A stretch of 64,000 nucleotides of DNA from Piezodorus guildinii (GCA_023052935.1 CM041297.1:86423021-86487020), one strand, 5' to 3'; shown: positions 23,736 through 36,044, counted from the first letter of the stretch. Notes: a model not told the origin generated them from the letters alone. Translations and numbers: made by a program.

Positions 23736-26290
23736 TTACAAAAGGTCACGGGGCCACTGCCGTTTCAACCTTCTAGGTGGGTTGTATAGATGAATGGAGC
23801 TGGATAGAGATTGAGCTTGAGGATTAGGATGATGAATGAGGTTCTGGTGGAATTTGGAAAATTTGGATGGAATTAGGTCTGAAATAAATGGAACATTAAG
23901 GTCGTGGTGCAAGGTATAGTTGGAGACGTAATAAGGAGCATTTACTATTGTACGGAGGACTTTGGATTGAAAGGATTGAATGCGTTTGATGTTAGTACGT
24001 TTAGCTGTCCCCCACATTTCAAGTCAGTAAGTCCAGATGGGCTTCAGTATTGTCTTGTAGATTAATAATTTGTTGTCAACTGTAAGTTCAGATTTTCTGT
24101 TGAGTAGTCGGTATGACTGTCCGAATCGTCGGTTGAGCACTTGTCTTTTAAGTCTTGTATGGGGATTCCAAGTCAATCTTTTGTCTAACAGTAAGCCAAG
24201 ACACCGGACTGTATCTGAGAGAGGAATTGGTAATAAGTTGAAATAAACTGGCGGTCAGGATTTTCGCCTAAGAGTAAAGGTTATGTGTTTACATTTGGCT
24301 TCGTTCACCTTTACACGCCAGTTATTACACCAGTGTTCGATAAGGAAAAGGTGTCTCTGAAGGTTCAAGGATGTTGTTTCAGGATTGGAACTGGATGATA
24401 GAATGGCGGTGTCATCTGCAAAAGTTGCCAGAAAGGTATCAGGATGTGTAGGGTTGAGACGCTGCCTTGAGGAACACCGGCCTCAACGGGATAAAAGTTG
24501 GAAAATTCTACACCACAGCGAACTCGGAAGGAACGGTTTGAGAGATAGGATCGGAGAATGAGGTATAAAGACTAGAGGGGTAAATGGGTTTTCAGCTTGA
24601 AGAGTAATCCAGTGTGCCATACCCTGTCAAAAGCTTGAACAATGTCCAGAAACGCACCACAACAATACTCTTTGCATTCAAGAGCTGAGGAAATATGGTC
24701 TACAACTCGGAGCCCCTGTTGAACTGTGGAATGCTGAGGACGGAATCCAAACTGATGGAAGGAAGATTTTGAGATTCTAATATGGGTAGGATATGTTTTA
24801 GAAGAAGCCTTTCGAAGATTTTTGAGAGGATGGAGAGTAGACTAATAGGCCTGTAGGACGAAGTGTTGTTGGAAGGTTTGCCTGGTTTTAGAAAAAGAAT
24901 GATAGTGGAATGTTTCCATAACAGAGGAAAATAGGTGGTGCGTAGGATGCAGTTGTGAAAATAAGTAAGGAATATAATAGCTTTCTGCGGAAATTGTCGG
25001 AGGATCTGGGGAGTAAGGAGATTGTGTCCAGGAGATTTTCGGAGCGTCAGTTTTTGGAGAAGATATTTGACCTCAGAGGGATTAATAGCTTTAGGAGGTA
25101 GGGAAAGTGGAATTGGTGACATAAGAAAGTCTTGCACTGTTGCAGTGTGATTGATGTGGGATTCCGGATGAGGAGTGAATACTTTGGAGAGGTGTGTGGC
25201 GAATTCTTCGGCTTTATCTCCATCAGACGCAGCCTAGGAGTCATCACCACGTCGGAGAGAATGGGAAACTTGATGGTATTTTAGGATCTTTTTCGTGACA
25301 TTCCACAGGGAATTATCACGAGCTGATAGAGAGGAGAGGTAGGAATTAAAGGACTGGGAATGTAAGGTCACCAACTCCCTCTTCAATTGTCTACAATAGA
25401 AGTTATAGGAGCGGTGATCTGTTGGGTGTCGGGTGCGCTGTCATAATGATCTTGCTCGGCGTTTGGTGTGAATGAGGTCAATAATAAGTTGTGGAAAATG
25501 ATTTTTGTCTGGATTTATATTGGAGTTTTAGGAGAGGAAGCAGTCCAGACAGCTTGTTGGATGGCGGTTGTAAAGGAATCGACGGAATTATCTAGGTCAT
25601 CTGGGGTTTTGAGGGTTAATCTGAGGTCAATATTATCGGTCAGGATTTGGCGGAAAAGGTTCCAGTTGACAGGGCCTCGGATAAATGATGGTGGAATAGG
25701 TTTTGGAATTGGAGTGAGAGATACTTTTAGGATCAGTGGACTATGGTCTGAGGATAGTTCATCAAGGCGAGTTACAGACAAGTTGAGGGAGCCTAATTCG
25801 CTGTGGATAAAGAAGTAGAGGATGTCAGGATTGCGGTTTAGGATCGGTTGGCCAGTAGGTAGGAGATTCAGGAGGCAGGATATTAAAATTTCGGGAGTAG
25901 AGTGCAGACAGCAAATTTCGTCCCCGAGAATTTGTGGTTCTTGAACCCCTCTCCTGATGCTTGGCGTTTAAGTCTGCACCTAGAATGAAACGATTTCCTA
26001 AGGAATCCAATAAGGATACGAATTCGGAATCGGAAATGGAATGTTTAGAAGGGCAATATGCAGATGTGAGGGTTACCGGAAAGGAAAAAGTATTGATTAC
26101 TATGGCTGTGTCTTGTAGAAAATCATAGGGGGGAAGTGGGAGTAAATGATGAGAAAGGGATTGGTGGACAATGATAGCAGAACCGGCATGGGCTTTGCCG
26201 TCTGAGTGGTCAGTACGGTATGTCACGTATTGCGGTATTTTGAAGTACTGTTTAGTCGTTAATCTTGATTTCTAACACCATTCGCATTCC
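23736..26290 (-). pseudogene. Jockey ORF2 (endonuclease + reverse transcriptase), broken
   Basis: Endonuclease remnants at 25515-26226 (HAGSAIIVHQSLSHH, LGADLNAKHQ, LSSDHSPLIL). RT remnants at 24700-25137 (RKSPGHNLLTPQILRQFP, SYRPISLLSILSKIFERLL). C-terminus at 23736-24017 (NAPYYVSNYTLHHDLNVPF, RRLKRQWPRDLL). The motif-C region near 24420 is followed by a small deletion (24450). Many frame changes; non-functional. Confidence 0.85.
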
Positions 26291-26310
26291 AAAGGAGAAT
26301 GGATAAGGAG

Positions 26311-27666
26311 TTAGGTGAAGTCATTTAAGGATTTTTCAAGACAGGGATTAGATTTGATACTAGATTTGTAAGGAGTGATATAAGCGGCATAACAAGAGAT
26401 GAACGATGTCATTAGACTGGTAAGATCTGTGACATGTGATGGTGGAGGGATATGAGAAATTTTATGTTGAGGAGTTTTTTGAAGATTAGGTAAACTTTGA
26501 GGGATAGATTGTTGTACAATAGATTGAGAATGTTGAGGAAAACGTTGTTCCGGCAGTGCCTCGACTTCATGACTCCGCGTTGCACCTCCAAGCAAGTGGG
26601 CAAATGACACGTTAGAATTTACAAGTTTAGATGGTTCTCTTCTGCTTCTAATTGGTATAGCTGTTTCATTCGGATCCTGAGGTTTTTGGTATCTGGTTCT
26701 GAGTTTCTTGTAGATTTCACATCCCTTGTAGTTAGCCGGGTGGTCCTTGAGGCACAAAGCACATACACCGGGTGTTGAGCTTGATCTTGTACATTCTTCT
26801 GATTTATGCTGTTCACCGCATTTCACACAGCGTGGTATGTGATGGCAATAACTTTTGGTATGACCATATGCCTGACAGTTATAGCACTGAACTATTTGTT
26901 TCTTTGTGTAAGGCTTTTACACGGGTATAGTACAGTCTACTGAGGTCATCGATTTTTTTGACTCCTGCTGATGTTCCAAGTCCACGAAGAATAGAGGCAG
27001 TGGACTTTTATCTTTTAGAACGTTGGTGACTTGCCTCACTTGGAATCCTAATTCTGTCAGTTCTTCTTTGATAGCTTCAACGGGTGTTGAGGAATGTATT
27101 TTTCTGATTACGACCCTTAATGCCCTCTCCTGGCGCAGCTGATAAGTATGAAAGTCAGCTTTGGTCTCAGTCAGATATTTTACAATCTTTCTGTAGGTTT
27201 CAGCAGTAGTCGGAGATATTTTGGTTCTACTTATACAATAATAACTATTATACAATAATAACTATTATAGATATTCATTGGTTCTACTTATACAATAATA
27301 ACAATTAGGATCAGTTACTTTGTTTAAATGCACACACATCAGTTTAAAATTTTAAATATTTTTAACAAATATTGATGGAGGTAGTGGTTCCCTGGGTATA
27401 GGAGAAGATTCCATGGTTTCTTTTTCATTTTGGAATATCTGAAATGGATTCGGTGTAAAAAACGGGGATTCATCAGTTATTCCTTGTGATGATGTGCTGG
27501 GCTGTGGTTCAGATCCTAATGAGGTAGCTGACGCGGTAACTGGTGGAATCAATTTTTTATTTTGTTTACGGCGGGGTCTCTGTTTTGTGGGAGACGAGTT
27601 TGAACCTGCAGATCTAGATCTTTTACTTGCAGAATTTGAGGACATGACTTGATGTAAATATCTCAT
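26311..27666 (-). pseudogene. Jockey ORF1 (gag-like nucleic-acid-binding protein), broken
   Basis: Fragments in order: basic Ser-rich N-terminus (27352-27666), central domain ending DFHTYQLRQERALRVVIR ... LPLFFVDLEHQ (26917-27255), then zinc knuckles with CALCLKDHPANYKGC (26700-26826). This is the Jockey ORF1 layout (PRE_C2HC-like region then CCHC knuckles). Frameshifts separate the pieces, and 27240-27300 holds a short direct duplication ('ttctacttatacaataataa'). Confidence 0.8.
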
Positions 27667-27977
27667 TGATTAAGAAAATAATAATAATAATAATAATTAA
27701 ATAATGAGATAAGAATTAAAGATAAAAGAAAGATAAGTAAATGAAAAGCAAGCCCGAGCTTGCCGAGCTAGCGGCAATCAGCTGATCAGTGACCCTCCTT
27801 TCATTTTTTCGTGATTGTACAAAGTAAATTATAACTTTGCTTACCGAAATTTCTCGAATATTCACTGCCGTAATATTCCTGAGGTCTAGTGATGTTCTCC
27901 AGACTGAATTCAAGCGGATTCCTAATGAAAAAAGCAAAAATCTGAGAGACGATGTAAAGTATTACTGTTCGCTCAAT
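27667..27977 (-). promoter_or_regulatory. Jockey 5' UTR with probable internal promoter
   Basis: The roughly 250-bp segment 27730-27977 is conserved with 18870-19121, including the self-complementary stretch around 'gagcttgccgagctagcgg' and 'atcagctgatcag'. Jockey-type elements drive transcription from an internal promoter at their extreme 5' end; that function is inferred from family knowledge. Confidence 0.5.
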
Positions 27978-29469
27978 AACAATGACTAAAATTCTTATTA
28001 CTACCATACAATGAATCAATGAAATTTAACATATGATAATAATAATATAATAATGATACATGATAATTTTATTTTATTTTTTTATTATAATTCTATTTTT
28101 GAAATATCACCTATTTAATAGTCAAAACAGTGATGGAAGATGTATATGGAGAAAAACTGAATGTACCTCCCAACTAAATAATAATCCCTAATTCTGTTAA
28201 AGGTATCACAAAGATAACAGGGTGTAAAAAATAAAAAGTAAAATAATAATGGAGCATTTTAAAATACACTAATTGACTAATGTTACAGGATGATAAAAAA
28301 GTTAAATAAACATAAATACAAGTTGGAATAAATTGCATAGTGAAGACATTTGGAAAATTTTAAATACATAAACAAAACAAAATAAATACCTATATAGAAT
28401 TATATGGATACCTAAAATAGATAAAAATAAAAAATAAATAAAAACAAAAAAAAAACAAATAATAATAAAAAAACAAAACAATATATATAGTTTAATATGA
28501 TGCATTGTTAATCGGTTTTGTGATTAACAGGATTAGATTGGAGGTGGATGTGGACGGATTCGGCGATAAGTCTTTTCTTATGGTTTGGAACATCATCTAA
28601 AATGGAGAAGTCGTCAAAGTTAAAGAAATGATTGAAATGTATGGAGTGTTCGGAAAGTTTTTAGGTATTTATTTTGTTTAGTTTATGTATTTAAAATTTT
28701 TCAAATGTCTTCACTATGCAATTTATTCCAACTTGTATTTATTTTTATTTAACTTTTTTATCATCCTGTAAGATTTGTTAATTAGTGTATTTTAAAATGT
28801 TTCATTATAATTTTACTTTTTATTTTTATTTTTTGAACCTTGTTATCTTGGTGATACCTCTAACAGAATTAGAGATTATTTAGTTTGGAGGTACAGTCAG
28901 TTTTTCTCCATATACATCTTCCATCACTGTTCTTACTATTAAATAGGTGATATTTCAAGAATAGAATTATAATAAAAAAAGTAAAATAAAAAATAAAATA
29001 AAATTATCCTGTATCATTATTATATTATTATTATCATATGTTAAATTTCATTGATTCTTTGTATGGTAGTATTAAGAATTTTAGTCATTGTTGTCAGACC
29101 CTGTCTATAAATACGGTACGTACTTTCCATTCTACTTTTTTTCCTACGTATTTTCCATCCTACCTACCCCCCATTCCACCAAACAGTACCTAGTTTCCAT
29201 TCACCATACGCGGTACGTATCTCCACTCTACTTCATATTTTTATGTTTCATATTTCATGTAAATTATTGATATCTGTGTACATTTTGTTTGGTAAGCAAT
29301 TTTTTTTTTCTGAATAACACTTTCATTATTATACTATAGTCATTGTATTTTAATTAAGTTTTTTTACATATAGAGTTCTTCTGTTATATTTTAATACCGA
29401 CGTTCTCTAGCTCAATAGGTTATATAATATGGTATGTAATGTCATCGAAATTGTATTTCTTTTGTATCT

Positions 29470-29525
29470 TTTTAGCCCTAATGATGACCCACAAATGGGG
29501 TCGGAACGTTGCCAAACAATAAATA
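29470..29525 (+). repeat. Hammerhead-like terminus of a possible Penelope-like element
   Basis: CTAATGA (29478-29484), a GACCC/GGGTC stem with a short loop, then GGAAC (29503-29507) and 'gttgccaaacaataaata'. This is the order of a hammerhead ribozyme core (CTGATGA-stem II-GAAA) with two core changes, so catalysis is unlikely. Similar tail to 11313-11345. Confidence 0.4.
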
Positions 29526-29697
29526 GTTGAAACTATTTATTTGTTTCATTTAATGACCGCCATCCGGGCTAATTCCTTCCAGTAATTCTTAACCGTCAAC
29601 TAATTACATCAACAATAATAATAAAATGTTATTCAAAGAAAGAAAACAAAAGATCTGTTACCTGTGTTATTGATTCCTGGTAGACACAATGCCTTCT

Positions 29698-29745
<48 letters not shown>

Positions 29746-29762
29746 CATTTTTTTTTTTTTTA
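29698..29762. repeat. (TA)n microsatellite plus T-run
   Basis: TA dinucleotides with one interruption, then a poly(T) run. Confidence 0.95.
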
Positions 29763-30604
29763 TATATTAAGCAATAAATGTTTCATCCTCGTTTACTTTT
29801 ACAACGACCTGCCATATATGTATTATAATATTATTTTAGAGATAATATAGTCTTGACTAGACTTGCGTTACATTCGAATTCCGATAACTATGAATCATTA
29901 ACGTATCATACTTGTCACTATCATATTTGACTTAATGAATTAGTTCCCATTAAAGATTCATAGCTTAAACTAGAAGCGTGCCCGGGTAGTAATAGAACTC
30001 GCTAGGACAGGGAGCTATGACACAGGCTATTTAGCTGATCTATTGAGGACAGTAATTGAAGCGATTGTGCAGTTGACGGAACAATCACTGCACTTACCTG
30101 GCCAATCTATATCGTATCAGATCCCGTTTCACTTCGGTTCGACTCTTAGGTACTAACTAATGATACAACCATGTCTCGTTAATTGCACCATGCTCAAAAA
30201 GCTGTTGTAGTTAAACTTACTTATAACTAGAGACCGGATTTCGATGATGTAAAAACCTGGAAGTGTGCAATATCGTGCAGTAAAAATCTCGAAATGGGGA
30301 AAACAGTGCAGCAAAATCCCAAAATGTAAAACTGAGGGTATTATACTTCTAAAACGTCTAAAAAAAAAATAAACTAAATCGACATGGAAGAATAACTTAT
30401 CCTTTAATATTCGTTTTAGAAAAATTACATAAGTAAAAAAACACGAATATCTTGAATAATATATATATAATTTAAATTTTATTTTAATTTTTAATTAGTG
30501 TGAGAGCTTCAGTAACTCTAGTGAACATATTGAGAATGTATAGTCGGCTGTAAAACTATTATAGGTGGAATAATCAGGAATCAGTCATTTTTTTAATTTT
30601 GCTA
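29763..30604. other. Intergenic, nothing recognised
   Basis: A somewhat GC-richer stretch near 29970-30150 carries no ORF. Otherwise AT-rich. Confidence 0.5.
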
Positions 30605-30650
30605 TTGTTTCGGCTCAAGCTTGTGAGCCATCATCAGGGCTGATACTGAG
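30605..30650 (-). ncRNA. Candidate hammerhead ribozyme core
   Basis: On the minus strand: CTGATGA (30631-30637), perfect stem II GGCTC/GAGCC closed by an 8-nt loop, then GAAAC (30607-30611). This is the invariant hammerhead core in the right order and spacing. I could not find convincing stems I and III, so it may be a relic from a Penelope-like or other retroelement terminus, where such ribozymes occur. Function unproven. Confidence 0.4.
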
Positions 30651-31749
30651 CTATGTCCAAGCATAAACTCTCGTGAAACAATTAGTTCACTGTTAAGTTT
30701 ACTAAAGAATATCATCTGCTACAGGAACTATAAGGACTATAAGAAAAGAATAACTAGGAACTATAAGAAACTATCTGATAAAACAAAAATAATAAAAAAA
30801 GGAAAGAAAAAAGAATAAAAAATAAAATTGGAATAAATTAATAACCAAGTGGTTGAGCACTTATTACAATTTCCTAACCCTTGATGCATATTCACCTTTT
30901 TAGCTAAAGATTTTAGAAAGCAAATTTATCTTCCATGCAAAGTGTAAAACGTGATGAAAATAAAAACACGACAAGGGCATACACTTAAGTAGTAATTGTA
31001 GATAATAATTTATATTTTTTAGATTATTTAATTTGAAAGACCTGGTTAAATCAAACTCAACGTAATCTTTTTTTAGGCTTCTTTTAACTGTGAACTTACT
31101 TTGAAGTTTCTAAATTGATTTCAACAACGATGGCAAGTAAAATTCGTGTAATACGCTCACCAGATTGACACATTAAGTATAAATGTTTTACAGGCTGAAC
31201 AGCATCTGCCTCTATCTTCAATAAATATTTTTATTTTATCACCTTGCCAGTGTTATTATAATTAAGTCTGTATCATTGTTTATAATAACAAGAGGAGGAG
31301 ATAAGGAAGATACAGAGTAACCCAGGAGGAACGGAGACATCCTTTGCCGGCCCCGAATAGACGGAGTTTTCCCTGGCAGTAACGTTTATCAGCCGGAGAT
31401 CCTACTGGGGAGGCATCATTAGGCTTAGCCGAGGAAGATAAGGGGTTTGCACCATTGCCAGCATTACACCACTGCAGTTACTCTCCATTATCTTAGCTCG
31501 CACGGATACATTGGTCTCTATCCGGATCGACATCTCCACTATCTCGCCGGGTGCATCTTCTCTGCGTTTTTGAAAAGGGTCTGAATAAAGTACCCGAAAT
31601 CAGGGATCAATATTTTTTTTTTTTTTATATAATATATATGAATCACATTTGCGTACTAATAAATATCGTGGTCAAATAAAATTCTTATTATAGCTATTAT
31701 TTACTATATATAACACATAATTGATTCACAGAATACACTGCGGGTTATA
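30651..31749. other. Intergenic; GC-richer island 31290-31590
   Basis: 31290-31590 is clearly GC-richer than its flanks, with no long ORF on either strand and no recognised element. It could be a conserved regulatory element or a non-coding exon. The rest is AT-rich. Confidence 0.45.
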
Positions 31750-32905
31750 AAAAAATTTGATGAGCGCAACACATGACTTTTACTTACCTTCGTTATTGAT
31801 ATCAATTTGAGAATCATAAAACAAATTTAGAATAAAAAAAAAATTATCAAAAAATTATTAACATTGGATTTCAAAAGAAACACGTGTTTTATTAAATAAC
31901 CTATTATATTATTATTTACGACAACCAGTTTGTTTTATCGGATTTTCATTACTCTCCGTTAAATTTTCCAATAGTATGTATACGATAATATTTTTTCTAA
32001 AATATGTAGCATTCCAACGGTATATTATACATGTTTATTACTGTTCTTAAGTTAAAAAAAAATAGCATTAAAAAAATATTTTTGCAGTTATCTCCTTTAG
32101 CTGGTTATCGAATTCGATCAACTTATATACTTACCTGTTTTTTAGATATAATAATCAGATAATATGGTGAATTTCATAAAAACGACTAAATTAAAGGTAC
32201 TTTAGAGGAAGAAATTTTGGAATATCGCCATTTAAGCCCTGTCAGACTGTTTCAATCAGAATGAACCCACTGTAGCGTCCAGTGATGACAGTGCCATCCA
32301 GTGACCAAAAGATGAAACAATTGCATTAAAAAAAATTAATTATTTTTCTCCTTTATTTGGATATCGAATTCGTTCAACTTATATATTTACCTGTTTTTCA
32401 TCAATGGTAATAAGATGATATGGTTATTTTTATAGAACATACAAAATTAAAGGTACTTTAGAGGAAAAAATATTAAAATATCTGCATTTAAGCCCCATCA
32501 TACTATTTCAATTAGAATGAAAACTACATGATATTAAAGCCCATTAAATTTCACATCGATATAGCGAGTTTAATAAAAGCGTTAGAGTCGTTTTTGAGAA
32601 AATCGTAAAAAGGTGCTAAATTCATGGGATAAAGTAAGACTTTAGTAAAATTCGGTCAGCCGATTTTAGTGAAAAAGTTGCTGTAACATCTCGGTCGTAT
32701 GGTAGTCTGAAATATGAAATTTCAGTTTCGTACGACTTACTGTTTTTGCGCTAGACACACACAGACACACGAACCACAGAACTTTTTGCGGGAATTGGTT
32801 ATTTGGACTCAGGGGACCCTAAAACATGTATTTCCTTTGAAAACTGGAATTAGAAAATTTTCACGTTCGCAATACTTTTTCTTACTATATATTTCATGTA
32901 TAGAT
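31750..32905 (+). repeat. Dispersed repeat family DR1, copy with internal duplication
   Basis: Matches 6620-7305 in order and ends in the same block 'ttatttggactcaggggacc ... agtgaaagtaaaaa'. Two tandem versions of one internal block occur (32085-32260 and 32335-32530, both with 'tctccttta', 'gtatcgaattcg'-like and 'aaaggtactttagagga'). No protein motif. Confidence 0.7.
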
Positions 32906-34270
32906 AAGTGAAAGTAAAAAATCAGTTAATATACACAGACGGGTCAAAAACTGTAGATAGTATAGGTTTTTATGTAGTAATTGGCACAGAAATCATTCGA
33001 AACTCGTTACCAAATATTTTTACAATGTATTGGGTTTTCTGGAAATTTCGTAGAAAAAAGACAAAAATTAAAATTGATGAACAGCTTGAAATTTATTCAC
33101 TATATCTACAAAATAGTTAAGACCATTGGTGATTACAATATCCCAATGGCTTAGAAGGTCCATTGTCCCTTTTTTTTTCAAAAATGACTCCTTACTCCTG
33201 AAGAACAATAAAAGGTCCGTTTTGACGTCATCATCTGAAGATTAGGATTTCCCTAGTAGAAAATTTTCAAGAGAACGCAAAAGATGGAAATCCGAAGGAG
33301 CAACGTAAGGAGAGTACGGCGGGTGAGGTAAAACCTCCCACCTGCAGCTTAGTAACCTTTAATGAGTCTTTAAAGACACATGGGACCGAGCGTTGTCTTT
33401 GTGGAATAGCATTTCTTTCCGATTTGCCAACTCTGGTCGTTTCTCTTTAGTTGCTGCCTTCAATTGATCTAACTGGGCGCAGTAAAAGCCCGTACGTATA
33501 AATTGGTTTTGTAGAAGGAGCTCAAAATGTATGGGTTCCTTCGAATCCTACCAAATACTGAGCATCACCTTTCTTGGATGCAAGCCTTTGGTGTCGCGAG
33601 CGGCGTCGTACCAGGAACCCCCAAGATTTTTTTCGGTAGGTGTTGATGTAAAGAATCCAATTTTCGTCACCAGTAACAACTCTTTTCAAAAATGGATCCT
33701 CCACATTTTTTTTTTTTCAGCAGGAAATCACAACATGAAATCCTTTCAATATTCTACCTTTCACTGTGCTCATGGGGAACCCAAACAGCAGACGTAACCG
33801 GCCTTCTTTAGATGATCAAAAAAGGTCGATTTGCTTTAATAAAGACGAATTCAGTGTGTAAACATAGTTAATTCCACGAGTATTAAGGGCATATAAATAA
33901 ACATTAGCTTTGTGATTCAGTTTTAGTAGAAAAATAAAAGGTATATTTATTTTAAAAATCTCTACGAACTTTTCGGACAACCGAATACTCAGCAGAGTTA
34001 TTTGCAATAAACTTGGAGTTAGAGTCGATATATTACTGAATAACTATGATGAATTTTTAATATGTTCTGACTCCCTATCGGCTATCAATAGCATCAGTAA
34101 AATACAATACAAAAATACAAACAAAACTGTTAATTTCATGTGGATTCCAGACCACGCAGGCATAGAGAGAAATGATCTAGCGGATAACGCTGCAATAGAA
34201 GTACCTGTACCTTCTTTCCGGTTCCCCGAATTTCCATTCCCTTGCCTGACTTTAAGTCAAAAATAAGAAA
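32906..34270 (+). pseudogene. RNase H domain fragment of a non-LTR element, split by mariner
   Basis: 32925-33029 encodes LIYTDGSKTVDSIGF (RNase H motif with the first Asp) and runs to ...FTMY. The match resumes at 33986 with YSAELFAI, then ICSDSLSAINSI (catalytic Asp region), NFMWIPDHAGIERNDLADNAA to about 34200. Excision of the mariner at its TA joins the two parts in register, so they were one domain. A one-base shift occurs near 34030. RNase H of this type is carried by several non-LTR clades; the RT itself is missing. Confidence 0.8.
33030..33985 (-). mobile_element. Mariner transposon, 5'-deleted and mutated
   Basis: Termini TTGGGTTTTCTGGAAATTTCG at 33030 and the complement of TTCGGTTGTCCGAAAAGTTCG at 33985, bordered by TA (33028-33029 and 33986-33987). 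Minus strand keeps FLKRVVTGDENWILY (first catalytic Asp, 33630-33700), LFHKDNARSHVS (second Asp, about 33400) and PHPPYSPYVAPSDFHLFRS (about 33300-33340), where the third catalytic Asp is Tyr. The N-terminal DNA-binding half is absent. Inactive. Confidence 0.9.
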
Positions 34271-34489
34271 GGAAACTCGGAACCGGAATCGATAGGAAGT
34301 ATATAATCTAATATTGACATATAATTATATATTTACATGTTTGGCATTTTTAATAACATGAAAATCATTGGCCTAATTATAATTAATATGAACCGATCCA
34401 TATTATTTACAACCCTTTATAGAATTCTTAAAATAACATTTGCCACACCTCCCACACCCTACCACTCACCTCACTCCGTTGTGTTCCGG

Positions 34490-34597
34490 GAGACCTGACT
34501 CAGATTTCCGCCCCATTCTTCTCTTCGCCAATTGAACGGAATTGTCGACGAAGGACGGCCCGTGCTGCAGCTCAGTCGTGCAACTCTCGTCCCTAGG
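34490..34597 (+). other. Gene A leader exon (5' UTR), predicted
   Basis: A GC-richer stretch ends at 34597 directly before the strong donor GTGAGTATC. Equivalent leader exons ending in GTAAGT lie upstream of genes B (55322) and C (60613). No coding frame runs through the junction, so it is probably untranslated. The 5' boundary is a guess. Confidence 0.5.
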
Positions 34598-34678
34598 GTG
34601 AGTATCTCTTCTATACATTTAAGCGTTTGAGTATAATTCTTCCATAATAATGTTTACTTGATACGTTTTCACTTTTAG

Positions 34679-34767
34679 TTGTTTTGAGAGTAGTTGGATT
34701 CGTTGCGGAATGGCTCCGATGTTTTCTCGTCGGCGTTTTACTTCTGCTATCAAACAGCATTAACAAT
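34679..34767 (+). CDS. Gene A signal-peptide exon, apparent frameshift
   Basis: Bounded by acceptor CTTTTAG (ending 34678) and donor GTAAGTC (from 34768). The only ATG near the start (34710) leads to TAA at 34761-34763. A different frame is open across the exon, joins the large exon in phase 0 as in genes B and C, and encodes a Leu/Val-rich hydrophobic stretch typical of a signal peptide, but has no ATG. The two frames meet at the T-run 34722-34725, so a one-base length difference there, real or an assembly error, explains the conflict. Intron 1 would be 81 bp (34598-34678). Confidence 0.6.
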
Positions 34768-35973
34768 GTAAGTCTATTAAATTATTATATTGTAGTTAGT
34801 ATTAACTGGTAGGACTTTTTTTATTGCATATTAACGTTTCTAAAATCGTTTTTTTTTCAACGGCACATTATACATTAATATTACTACTCATATTTCAGAA
34901 ATCATTTTTCGATGACTTGATCATAGATAATTTATTTTTACCTCCTAAAGAAAACTTATGAACCTGGAGGAAAGAATGCTTAAGATAGGGAAAACCATAT
35001 CATAATCGGTCCAGTGGTTTAGAATAAATTCCGCGGAAAACAAAATCCCTGTATCAATCATTTAATAAATAGAGAGATATTTATCTTATATTATTATTAT
35101 AATATCACCAGCTCTCATTTGCTAAGTTTCAGCTAGCGGGCAAGCGCTAGAAACCCCAATTAAAATGCGCCTAATTCATCTATGGATGGATGAAAATTTA
35201 TACTAACTAAATTTAGTATAAACAATTATAAACTAAATAATTTATACTACGAGTCATATCACTTTTTAACAAACAACTCATTAATTTATAAAGATCAATT
35301 TCAAACTGTTTTTGATAAATCAGTTAGTTCTGAGAAGATCAGTATTTTTATTATTTATAATTTTTTTAAAAATCTATTTATTTATTTTTTTTAAGTCTGT
35401 ACCAAATTGCGAAATTGTGGATTTTATGTAATGGTACGCAAAACAACATGGTACAATTCATTACATAATGGTCTTATCATTTTTATTGCATTTTCCTGGA
35501 AAATACCACTAAATTGGTTAGAATTCAATATCAACCGAATCTGTTTTGGCATAGCCAATTGCGGTCACAAATTTCTTTAGTTTCCTTTCTGGTTTGTATC
35601 TCGATTTCGGGTAAAGGAATGGAAATTCAGTGTTTTAGAAAGAGGGTACAAGCTTCTTTGGCAGTGCTTTCGGAAAGATCATTTCCCTCAATACATATGG
35701 GATTAATATGAAATTTAATGAGTTATGTGATTAGGTTCGATGAGTGTCAAAATTCCTTTATTGATGATGGTATAGCGCAATCTATTTTATGTTAAATTAC
35801 AAATTTAATTCACCCCCAAGAATCATAAGTATTAGGGATGTTTAATCATATATAGAGTAATTAAAAGGAAAAATACTTTTAAACGGAATTTTTTTTTTTT
35901 AAATATTTTCATTTTACTGGCAATAAGCAGCTATAAAAATAATGTTAGGATGATGTAAAATGTTAGACAAAAC

Positions 35974-36044
<71 letters not shown>

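Larger units (their letters stand above)
23476..27977 (-). mobile_element. Full-length Jockey-clade retrotransposon (subfamily J2), decayed
   Basis: Minus strand, about 4.5 kb. Target duplication AACAATGAC at 23467-23475 and 27978-27986. Order from 27977 down: 5' UTR, ORF1 (gag-like), ORF2 (endonuclease plus RT), 3' UTR, poly(A) (T-run at 23476). It shares its 5' UTR with the deleted copy at 16704-19121. Both ORFs are interrupted by many frameshifts and stops, so it is a pseudo-element, but the boundaries are complete and it can serve as the reference for this subfamily. Confidence 0.9.
23394..29168. repeat. Foldback element with about 0.5-kb arms, split by a Jockey insertion
   Basis: Left arm is 23394-23475 plus 27978-28400; right arm is 28660-29168. 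They are inverted copies: for example 'ggatggaaaatacgtaggaaaaaaagt' and 'acagggtctgacaacaatgac' on the left match the complement of 29085-29165, and 28120-28340 matches the complement of 28720-28950. The spacer is about 28400-28660. The symmetry holds only if the 4.5-kb Jockey at 23476-27977 is removed, which dates the foldback as older. No transposase and no terminal duplication identified. Confidence 0.8.
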
